A stretch of 64,000 nucleotides of DNA, taken from contig CAZVPF010000001.1 of NCBI GenBank assembly GCA_964628195.1, positions 156,083 through 220,082 of the forward strand. Direction: 5' to 3'. Shown here one piece after another: positions 6,436 to 14,347 of this stretch. The stretch comes from CAZVPF01 sp964628195 (GTDB lineage Bacteria > Planctomycetota > Phycisphaerae > Sedimentisphaerales > Anaerohalosphaeraceae). Position 1 is the stretch's first letter; every line of letters begins with the position of its first letter. The notes under the pieces are model-generated. The model made no database searches. It was not told the origin of the DNA and saw only the letters and a list, made by a program, of their open reading frames with translations. Made by a program: the position numbers and the translations under genes.

Positions 6436-8946
6436 TTGATTAGCAGGAAAGTTTTTTTATTAATATTTCTTCTGTTACTTAATAACGGTTCTGTTATTGC
6501 CGCACACTCAGAAAAAAAACCTGCACGGGACCTTTACAGCGACACCTGGACCGCCGTCGACGGGCTGGGCAGGGAGCTGGGAGATCAGTCGGTTTACGGT
6601 CCTGTCAAAGAAAACAGGTTTGTCGGTATATTTTACTGGACCTGGCACCATCACGGGCACAGCGGGCCTTATGATGTTACTGAAATATTGCGAAACAACC
6701 CCGCCGACCCAAACTGGGGGCCTGTAACAGCCGGGCATCACTGGGGCCGGCCGGAGCTGGGTTATTATTATTCGGACGACCCTTTCGTGTTGCGCAAACA
6801 TGCATCGATGCTCGCGGACGCCGGCGTTGACGTGGTGATATTCGACACCACTAACAGCCCTTATACTTTCCAGAACGAGTATATGGCGCTTTGCAGGGTC
6901 TACCGTGAAATGCGGCAAGACGGAGAAAAGACGCCTTATATAGCTTTCCTGGCGCCTTTTAATAAATCCCAGGCCGTTGTGAATAAAGTTTTTCAAAACC
7001 TGTACCAGCCGGGCCTTTACAGTGAGCTGTGGTTCAGGTGGGACGGCAAACCTTTGATCATGGCTGACCCTGCCGACTTTGCCGATAACCCCGAGATAAG
7101 CGAATTCTTTACTTTCCGCAAACCCGTTCCGTCATATTTTACGGGTCCTTCCGGGCCAAACCAGTGGGGCTGGCTTGAGGTTTATCCGCAGCATGTTTTT
7201 TATGACGACCAGGGTAACCCCGAACAGATGACGGTCGGCGTCGCTCAAAACGCGGTAGGCGATAAACTTTCCATGATGAGCCACAAATCCGGCGCTATGG
7301 GCAGAAGCTGGCACGATGGAAGCAGAGACCAAAGGCCCGGCGCGGTCAACTGGGGACTGAATTTCTCCGAGCAGTGGGACAGGGCACTGCAAGTTGACCC
7401 GGAATTTATTTTTATCACCGGCTGGAACGAGTGGATCGCCGGGCGTTTCCTCGAATGGTATATTTATGACTGTTCCGACAGCTGCCACGACGACGCATTG
7501 TTCGTCGATCAGTATAATCACGAGTACAGCAGGGATATCGAGCCGATGAAAGGCGGTCATTACGACAGCTATTACTACCAGATGGTCGACTACATCAGGA
7601 AATACAAGGGCGTGCGTCCGTTGAGGCGCCCGGATGGGCCTGAAAGTATCGTAATCGACGGTGATTTCGCGGACTGGTCGCAAGTTACTCCGGAATTCCG
7701 GGACACCGTGGGCGATACGGCGCACAGGGACCACCCGGCATTTGGAGGCGGTTTCAGGTATCGCAACACAACCGGCAGGAACGACTTTGTTTCGCTCAAG
7801 GTCGCATACGACAGCGAGTATATTTATTTTTATGCGCGGACAGCCCGCAAAATCAGCCCGTGCGACGATGATAACTGGATGCTTCTTTTTATCGATTCGG
7901 ATATGGACACCGAAACCGGCTGGTCGGGTTATGATTATCTGATAAACTCCGAAGTTGCTGATCAGTCGACAACTTTACTCAAGAGGTATTCATCAAACTG
8001 CCGGTGGAAAAAAATAACGGGCATAAGCTATAAAAGTAGCGGCAACGAACTGGAACTTTCGGTGCCTCGGTTTCTTCTGGGCATGAAAAGCAAAAATCCC
8101 GCCTTTGATTTCCACTGGGCCGACAACATCCAAAAACTTTGCGATATAACGGAATTCGCGCTTAACGGTGACAGCGCCCCGAACAGGCGCTTCAACTATC
8201 GGTTTATCAGTCAAAATAAAGATGAGGAAAAAACAGTGGGCCGGGAAATTCCGAATAAAATGGTTGTTCTTACAATGGATGACGGCACGGAGTCACAAGC
8301 AGCCGCTGCGAACCTGCTTGAAAAATATGGCTTTGGCGCCACTTTTTATATCAGCCAAGCCGATTTTAACTTTCCCGGCGATAAAAAGCTTAACTGGGAG
8401 CAGATAAAAGAACTTCATGAAAAAGGTTTCGAGATAGGCAGCCACACTTTCAGTCATCCTGATGTAAGGAAACTTGGCCGCGAGCAGTTTATCGAAGAGC
8501 TTGAAAGACTCGAAAAATTATGCATCGAAAACGGGATAGACAAACCGCGAACATTTGCATATCCGGGGTATCATTACGACGAAAAAGCCGCCGAAATTCT
8601 CAAAGAAAAAGGATACCTGTTCGCCCGCAGCGGGCTATGCGTACCTTATGATCCGAGTAAGGATCATCCTATGAACATACCCACCTGCGGAGCGTGGGGT
8701 GTGCTTGAAAACGACAGTTTCCCGCCGCCGGGCAACGAGATATCATACTTGAAATCAGCCGTGGAAAAGGCCGAAAATGGAAACATCGTCGTACTTACCT
8801 TTCACGGCATAGCGGGGATGGATGACCCGGAAAGCTCCATATTTAAGCAATTCCTCGACTATCTCAGAGAAAATAAATATCAGGTAATTGCAATGAGAGA
8901 CCTGGAACAATACCTGGATACACATCGTATTATTACTAACTTTTAG
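6436..8946 (+). CDS. Secreted multidomain putative glycosidase with CBM9-like and NodB polysaccharide deacetylase domains
   Basis: 836 residues. A signal peptide (about 1-23) precedes an N-terminal TIM-barrel-like region (about 45-395). The motifs FVGIFYWTWHHHGHSGPYD, ADAGVDVVIFDTTN and FIFITGWNEW recall GH99/GH71-like endo-acting proteins. Residues about 400-600 look like a CBM9/DOMON beta-sandwich (IDGDFADWSQV, WMLLFIDSDMDTETGW). Residues about 608-836 form a NodB (CE4) deacetylase with TMDDGTES (D615/D616) and SHTFSHP (H670, H674), the expected metal triad; a canonical TFDDGP is slightly changed. The start is a TTG at 6436 with a weak GGGGG upstream. It could remove acetyl groups and cleave the same glycan. 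The N-terminal family assignment is tentative; the NodB part is solid. Confidence 0.75.
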   Translation: MISRKVFLLIFLLLLNNGSVIAAHSEKKPARDLYSDTWTAVDGLGRELGDQSVYGPVKENRFVGIFYWTWHHHGHSGPYDVTEILRNNPADPNWGPVTAGHHWGRPELGYYYSDDPFVLRKHASMLADAGVDVVIFDTTNSPYTFQNEYMALCRVYREMRQDGEKTPYIAFLAPFNKSQAVVNKVFQNLYQPGLYSELWFRWDGKPLIMADPADFADNPEISEFFTFRKPVPSYFTGPSGPNQWGWLEVYPQHVFYDDQGNPEQMTVGVAQNAVGDKLSMMSHKSGAMGRSWHDGSRDQRPGAVNWGLNFSEQWDRALQVDPEFIFITGWNEWIAGRFLEWYIYDCSDSCHDDALFVDQYNHEYSRDIEPMKGGHYDSYYYQMVDYIRKYKGVRPLRRPDGPESIVIDGDFADWSQVTPEFRDTVGDTAHRDHPAFGGGFRYRNTTGRNDFVSLKVAYDSEYIYFYARTARKISPCDDDNWMLLFIDSDMDTETGWSGYDYLINSEVADQSTTLLKRYSSNCRWKKITGISYKSSGNELELSVPRFLLGMKSKNPAFDFHWADNIQKLCDITEFALNGDSAPNRRFNYRFISQNKDEEKTVGREIPNKMVVLTMDDGTESQAAAANLLEKYGFGATFYISQADFNFPGDKKLNWEQIKELHEKGFEIGSHTFSHPDVRKLGREQFIEELERLEKLCIENGIDKPRTFAYPGYHYDEKAAEILKEKGYLFARSGLCVPYDPSKDHPMNIPTCGAWGVLENDSFPPPGNEISYLKSAVEKAENGNIVVLTFHGIAGMDDPESSIFKQFLDYLRENKYQVIAMRDLEQYLDTHRIITNF

Positions 8947-9245
8947 GCCATATGGATAAGTGGTCTTATAAAAACATCATTTTTTAACTTAATATGGTTC
9001 CAATATTGGCAAGCGGTTACAAGAGGCTTTTTCGTGTACGCAATAGGGGAACAAAGAATTATTAGACGGTGAGTTACGATTACTCCTCTCGCGCAAAAAG
9101 ACAGAAGTTCAGCGCAATATGACGTTCAACCGCAGCTGTAAATATGCGATAATGATAGTGTAGGGTTATGCGCCAAACGGCCCAATAGTTTTAGAAGAAA
9201 GCGACTATTATTATGACAAATATTTCTAAACAAACGGAGGGTATT
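8947..9245. other. Intergenic region before the dockerin/FG-GAP gene
   Basis: No gene is seen. It holds the perfect palindrome CCAATATTGG at 9000-9009 and the paired motif at 9091-9123. No clear terminator follows the upstream gene. Confidence 0.5.
9091..9123 (-). promoter_or_regulatory. Candidate AraC/XylR-type operator, site 2
   Basis: Read on the minus strand, GTCATATTGCGC (9123-9112) and GTCTTTTTGCGC (9102-9091) form a direct repeat with a 21-bp period. The site lies about 125 bases upstream of the ATG at 9246. Confidence 0.7.
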
Positions 9246-12101
9246 ATGAATTTAAGTATGAGGATTTTTCTTTTATTGTCTATTTTGGCCGGTTGTGCTT
9301 TCGGTGCGACTAACTGGACCGGAACGACCAGCCAGGACTGGACAGACAATGGCAACTGGAACAATGGCGCTCCCACAAGCGCCGACCTTGCTGTTGTCTA
9401 TGGAAATGAATACAAGCTGCCCGGAACAGGTGTTGACCCGGTTATTTTTGACGGAACCACAGCCCAGGCAATGCAGTTTCTACTGGGTAACGGCGACCCG
9501 GTGATGCTGATCGAATCCGGTGCGTCGCTGACTATAGGAACCAGCGGGGCCTCAACGGGTTATGTTGCGGGAAACAGCGTTCTTGAGATAAACGGTATAA
9601 TTGACTGTACAGGCTGGTTCGGTGTTGCCAATTCAAATTATGACCCGGGAGGAGGTGCAGAAGTTATTGTCGGACATGTCGATATTTATCTCAACGACCC
9701 AGCTGCTGAACTGAACGCGTCTTTGATTCAATTTGGACTGCCTGCTAATATTGGCGGGGTGTGGACCAACACAGCGGGGACAGGTGTGATAAATGTAAAT
9801 GCCGGTACGGTTACAACGGAGTCTACCGATGGTTTAGCTGGAAGAGCCGGGGTTGACAGGCTCGGGTTCAATATTTCTTCAGCTTCAAACGGTGCGGTTT
9901 CTTTTCCGGATACAATGCCCGCCTGGTGGTGGATAGATGAAGGGCATATTGTCGCCGACTCCGGTTACGGGGTGGTTGTTGAAACAAACTCAGGCGGCAG
10001 GACAATATGCACCGCGCGAGCTTATGACCCGGCGATAGACGACAGAAAGCCTTACAATATCGAATGGGATAACGGCGGGGCTACACAGTCGGTTTACGAA
10101 AACTGGAACTACGGGACAAACGAACTTCCTTGGCCGGGCGACCTTTTTGTTACAACCGGCAAAGCCTCTTACGGCAGCCATCCGGTTGTTGACAATGACG
10201 CAAACGTTGCCGCAGCCACAATCGGCTGGCAGCCGGTAGGTGTCGACGCGGACGATTACATCGAAGTGCAGCAAGGTGTGGTTCTGGATCTCAGCGGCCT
10301 TAACGCCGACGGGCCGAAAGGCCGGGGCAGAGGCGACCTGACCCTTGGCGCAAACGGTCAGACTTTCCAGGACAGGGGCATGGGGACGCTTATTCTTAAT
10401 GGCGGAACCGTTTACTGCAGGAGCTTAAATAACGGCTCGGGCGATTCGGTTAACTGGCTGTACGGCGACGGACAGGTCGAAATGAACGGCGGTTATATCG
10501 ACTGCAACTCGATAACAATGTCTATACCCGACGCTGCCGAACCCAACGAGCCTTACGGCCAGGGCGGTATCGTGATGAACGGCGGCACCATAAATATTAC
10601 CGATACAGGAGCGTTTTACGGTATCGACACAAGCAAGGGTATCGTTCTTTCCGGTGACGCAATGATAATTATTCAGGGAGACATGGATGCCTTGATCGGT
10701 TATTACGAGTCCATCGGGAAAGTATCCGCAGGACCCGGTTTCATTCTTGAGCATGATTACAATGTTACCTACCCGGGCAAGACAACCGTTATGTCGATCT
10801 CCTGCGAAGGTGACTTGAGCGGTGACTGCTATGTAAATATTGAGGATATCCAGCTTCTTGCAGGCGCCTGGCTGGACGGTGCGAACGGCACGCCGGTCGT
10901 CGGTGATTCGCTGTTCTTACAAAGCGCCGGTGCAATAAATCCCGGGCTCTGGTCGCTGGGTGTCAATAACAACACACCCGGTGCTTATTTACCTGCAATT
11001 CCATCCAGCGGAGGCTTCACTTTCTTCAATGACCCGGCCATTACTCCCAACCCGAATATCCCGCTTGTGGGCGATATTAACGGCGATGGTATTTCCGATA
11101 TAGTTGTTGTCGGCAGCAACGGTGCCCAGCAGCTCTTCGAGGGAAGAAATACCGCAACAAGCAATTCTGTGGGCGACCTGGTCCTGCCTCCCATGGGCAC
11201 AACAGGTTGGCCTGATAATTTTGTCGGCACGGATATTAACAATACGGACTTCTTCCTTGCGGACGTTGACGGCGACGGCGACGACGATGCCGTTACAAGA
11301 AAGCCCACACCCTGGGACGGCGGTACGACTTCGTTTTGGGAAGCGTGGCAGTCCGACGGCGGAGGCATCGACGACAGCGCCAATAACTGGGCCGAAGGCG
11401 TAGGCACCTATGCCGATACACCGGTAATGGGTGACTTCAACGGTGACGGAGCAGCCGATATTGCAGAGATTGACTCTGCCGGCAATGTACTGGGCCTTGC
11501 AAGCGCACCGGGCAGCGGCCTCAATGCAGGCAACCCCGCTTTCTGGGGTTTCGCCGAGATAGTCACCAATCACATAGCCACACTGGTAGGTGACATAAAC
11601 GGTGACGGCAAGGATGATTTTGTGAACGTTGACGACAGGGCCTCTAACGGCAACTGGACCTGGGTCGCACACCTGACTGCGGACAACGGTGCCATACCTG
11701 CTGGTGTGGAAATAGGCACAGGCGGATTGAGCTGGATCGCTCCTTTCGAACTTGATGCTAATTCTACAAAGGCAGTACCAATGCTGGCTGATGTTAATAA
11801 CGACGGCAGGGACGACCTTGTGCTTTACGAAGAGTACGTCGACCAGGCAAGTGGAAATATCTGGTCGAGAGTGCTTGCTTCTTATACCGATGACCCGGCA
11901 GGCGGGCTGTTCACAAACGGCTACGACGAAGGTGTATGGTATGACTGGGTAGGACTGACCGGCGCCGGTTACAGCGACATGATACCAGTGGTCGGAAACG
12001 TTCATCCCGAAAACTGTGACGGTCTGTTCGGTGATATTAATTCCGATTGCAGGGTAAACTTCAAAGACTTCGCCAGGATGGCCGATATCTGGCTCGACTG
12101 A
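9246..12101 (+). CDS. Large secreted protein with split dockerin-like repeats and FG-GAP module
   Basis: 951 residues from the ATG at 9246, preceded by CGGAGG; an in-frame ATG at 9213 has no ribosome site. A signal peptide ends near CAFGA. The N-terminal half (to about residue 510) starts with NWTGTTSQDWTDNGNW, typical of planctomycete surface proteins, and continues as a Gly/Asn-rich beta-solenoid-like region. A dockerin-like repeat follows (CEGDLSGDCYVNIEDIQLLAGAWL, about 520-545). Next come about 365 residues of FG-GAP/VCBS blades almost the same as those in the gene at 3777-5018. The last 25 residues are a second dockerin-like repeat (GDINSDCRVNFKDFARMADIWL). There is no PEP-CTERM tail. 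Calcium binding is likely from the DxNxDG motifs. The role is unknown; a cell-surface scaffold or glycan-contact protein is possible. Confidence 0.75.
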   Translation: MNLSMRIFLLLSILAGCAFGATNWTGTTSQDWTDNGNWNNGAPTSADLAVVYGNEYKLPGTGVDPVIFDGTTAQAMQFLLGNGDPVMLIESGASLTIGTSGASTGYVAGNSVLEINGIIDCTGWFGVANSNYDPGGGAEVIVGHVDIYLNDPAAELNASLIQFGLPANIGGVWTNTAGTGVINVNAGTVTTESTDGLAGRAGVDRLGFNISSASNGAVSFPDTMPAWWWIDEGHIVADSGYGVVVETNSGGRTICTARAYDPAIDDRKPYNIEWDNGGATQSVYENWNYGTNELPWPGDLFVTTGKASYGSHPVVDNDANVAAATIGWQPVGVDADDYIEVQQGVVLDLSGLNADGPKGRGRGDLTLGANGQTFQDRGMGTLILNGGTVYCRSLNNGSGDSVNWLYGDGQVEMNGGYIDCNSITMSIPDAAEPNEPYGQGGIVMNGGTINITDTGAFYGIDTSKGIVLSGDAMIIIQGDMDALIGYYESIGKVSAGPGFILEHDYNVTYPGKTTVMSISCEGDLSGDCYVNIEDIQLLAGAWLDGANGTPVVGDSLFLQSAGAINPGLWSLGVNNNTPGAYLPAIPSSGGFTFFNDPAITPNPNIPLVGDINGDGISDIVVVGSNGAQQLFEGRNTATSNSVGDLVLPPMGTTGWPDNFVGTDINNTDFFLADVDGDGDDDAVTRKPTPWDGGTTSFWEAWQSDGGGIDDSANNWAEGVGTYADTPVMGDFNGDGAADIAEIDSAGNVLGLASAPGSGLNAGNPAFWGFAEIVTNHIATLVGDINGDGKDDFVNVDDRASNGNWTWVAHLTADNGAIPAGVEIGTGGLSWIAPFELDANSTKAVPMLADVNNDGRDDLVLYEEYVDQASGNIWSRVLASYTDDPAGGLFTNGYDEGVWYDWVGLTGAGYSDMIPVVGNVHPENCDGLFGDINSDCRVNFKDFARMADIWLD

Positions 12102-12149
12102 TCAATAGCTGATATTGAGCCTCTGGCAAGAGCTTTTACAGTTCGATAT

Positions 12150-12186
12150 TAAAGGGGGCCGCATTTAAGTGCGACCCCTTTCTTTA
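12150..12186 (+). terminator. Rho-independent terminator after the dockerin/FG-GAP gene
   Basis: AAAGGGG-GCCGCA pairs with TGCG-ACCCCTTT around a short AT loop, followed by TCTTTAT. It separates this gene from the transporter operon. Confidence 0.8.
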
Positions 12187-12340
12187 TAAATTAATTAAAA
12201 GTTTATCGGACAAAATAAAAGGTCCGGTTATCTTTTAGTGTTTACCTGTTGATAATAAATTATTATATTATGGCAAATGAGAACAAGTTTTTTGGATTTG
12301 TCCGAGCTTATTAGACCGGACAGTTTTTTTCAGCAAATCT

Positions 12341-14302
12341 ATGACAGAACAGCAGGACAACAAGGCAGTCACTCATTCGGGAAAGCTCGGTTTCTGGACC
12401 AAGGGGTTCTGGTCGGTCGGAGCCGGGGCAAGCAACCTCATGTCAAACGCTCACGGCTATCTTGCCATGCCGATATACCAGCTTGCCCTTGGTGTCGATC
12501 CTGCCCTGCTTGGCATCGCCATGGGAATACCCAGGCTTATAGACGCGATAACCGATCCTGTAATGGGGCACATTTCCGACAATGCCCATACGAGATTCGG
12601 AAGACGCAGGCCGTTTATTTTCATCGGGGCAATTCTCTCCACTGTGCTTTTTATACTAATGTGGATGCCGCCTGTGTTTCTCGGTACAAACGGTATTGCG
12701 GGTTATTTTCTCGTGATATCCGTTTTGTATTACCTTGCGTACACGGTCTTCGCGATCCCGTGGGGCGCACTGGGTCTTGAACTGACGGACGATTACAACG
12801 AGCGTACAAAGGTGCAGGCGTTTAATGTGTTCGTTTCCGCTTTTTCCGGGCTTTTCCTCGGGTTCATGTGGAAGATGTCGATGATGTTCGGCGAAAACGA
12901 GGTGGAGGGCGTTCGCGTTGTCGCGTTTATTTTCGGCGGCATAATACTTATCACGGCCCTGACACCGGCGATAATGAGCCGGGAACGTACAAGCGTACAG
13001 AATCAGAAAAAGATATCGTTCAAAGCGTCGCTTTTTGAGACGATTAAGAACGGGCCTTTTATGAAGCTCAGTCTCGTAACACTTTTGATGTTCCTTGGTA
13101 TTTTCCTTGTCAATCCTTTTGCGCTTTACATAAATGTTAACTATGTGTTCGGCCCGGAAAATACGAAAACCCGGATTGAAAATATCGAACAGCTTCAAAG
13201 TGCCGTCCAGCAGCTTCGCCCGGAAAAGATCACCGACGCTGTTCTGACCAAAAGGTTAGGCAAGGTTCTGAAGAACCATGCTTTCGACAGGATAGATGCA
13301 GTTGCAACCGCCCTTTCAATTGAGGGTGTGAAAAGGGATGAATTTTCGTACACTCCCGCCGATCTTGAAAAGGTCAAAACCGATATGTCCGCCGAGGCCC
13401 TTGCCGAGACGCTAAGTTCGATCGTGACCAGGAACCTCAAGGGTAATTACAGTTTTTATAAAATTCGCTCCTTGTTCAACAGTGAAAAAATACAGAGCTT
13501 CGAGGAGATTGTGGAAAAGGCCTGCTCAAAAGGGGTGCAAGACCTCTCCGAAACCGCACAGGCGATTAAAGCCGAAGCAGAAAGTGATATACTGAAGATA
13601 GAGAACGGGACCTCAGGCCAGCTTGCCGAAATTGAGAAAAGGGTCGGCCCCGAACAGCTTGACAGCATAATGAAAACCACCTCTTACGTTATGAGCAAAG
13701 AGCAGGTTTCCACTTTTAACTTGTGGGGCAACGTGGTTTTCCAGGCCTGCCTTATGACATCTCTGCCTGTCGTGACGTGGATATCCTCAAGGATCGGCAA
13801 GAAAAGAATGTTCATTTCCGGGCTGTTTTTAGTCGGTGCCGGCTTCTCTTCAAGCTGGTTTTTGTATACACCGCAATTGCCTTACCTGCAAATGGTTTGC
13901 CTGGGCTTTATAGGGGCCGGGCTGGGCAGCACCTTTATGCTGAGCGGTTCGATAATCGCCGACATTTGCGATATCGACGAGCTAAAGACAGGCAGGCGGC
14001 GGGAGGGAATGTTCGGTGCGATGTACGCCTGGATAACAAAAGCAGGCCAGGCCGGCACACTGATACTCAGCGGAGTGATGCTCAATGTATCCGGCTACAG
14101 CTCATCGATCATATTCAGGTTCCAGCCCGACGAGGTTATAACTTCCATGCGTATGATGTATATGATAATGCCCGGAATAACGGTAGTAGTTGCGCTTCTG
14201 ATCATGTTCAGTACACCTATCTCAGAAAAGCAGATGCACGAAGTTCGGGCCAGACTTGACGAACTGAAAGCAAGCGGCAAACTCGAACAGCCGGACGAAT
14301 AA
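12341..14302 (+). CDS. GPH-family (MelB-like) sugar:cation symporter with large inserted domain
   Basis: 653 residues, an MFS-fold integral membrane protein of the glycoside-pentoside-hexuronide:cation symporter family. It shows about 12 membrane helices and the family loop DPVMGHISDNAHTRFGRRRPFI after helix 2. The second-half cytoplasmic loop SSRIGKKRM is at 482-490. Normal members have about 450-500 residues. Here about 180 hydrophilic, helix-rich residues (about 273-455) sit between predicted helices 7 and 8, which should face the periplasm if the N-terminus is cytoplasmic. It probably imports oligosaccharides or glycosides made by the surrounding enzymes. The GH116 gene starts 45 bases after it, so the two likely form an operon. 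The ribosome site at the ATG is weak. Confidence 0.85.
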   Translation: MTEQQDNKAVTHSGKLGFWTKGFWSVGAGASNLMSNAHGYLAMPIYQLALGVDPALLGIAMGIPRLIDAITDPVMGHISDNAHTRFGRRRPFIFIGAILSTVLFILMWMPPVFLGTNGIAGYFLVISVLYYLAYTVFAIPWGALGLELTDDYNERTKVQAFNVFVSAFSGLFLGFMWKMSMMFGENEVEGVRVVAFIFGGIILITALTPAIMSRERTSVQNQKKISFKASLFETIKNGPFMKLSLVTLLMFLGIFLVNPFALYINVNYVFGPENTKTRIENIEQLQSAVQQLRPEKITDAVLTKRLGKVLKNHAFDRIDAVATALSIEGVKRDEFSYTPADLEKVKTDMSAEALAETLSSIVTRNLKGNYSFYKIRSLFNSEKIQSFEEIVEKACSKGVQDLSETAQAIKAEAESDILKIENGTSGQLAEIEKRVGPEQLDSIMKTTSYVMSKEQVSTFNLWGNVVFQACLMTSLPVVTWISSRIGKKRMFISGLFLVGAGFSSSWFLYTPQLPYLQMVCLGFIGAGLGSTFMLSGSIIADICDIDELKTGRRREGMFGAMYAWITKAGQAGTLILSGVMLNVSGYSSSIIFRFQPDEVITSMRMMYMIMPGITVVVALLIMFSTPISEKQMHEVRARLDELKASGKLEQPDE

Positions 14303-14347
14303 AAAGTAACGAACGCTAAAACGGTACTGCAAAAAACGGAGAGAAAG

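Noticed and set aside
9145..9156. Third motif copy (TGCGATAATGAT) near operator site 2
   Set aside because: Only the AT core matches and the spacing is 33 bp rather than 21, so it was not counted.
10989..12005. Minus-strand frame of 338 codons opposite the FG-GAP module
   Set aside because: It is a shadow created by the repeated Gly/Asp codons of the FG-GAP blades; the plus-strand protein has a clear fold and the antisense one does not.
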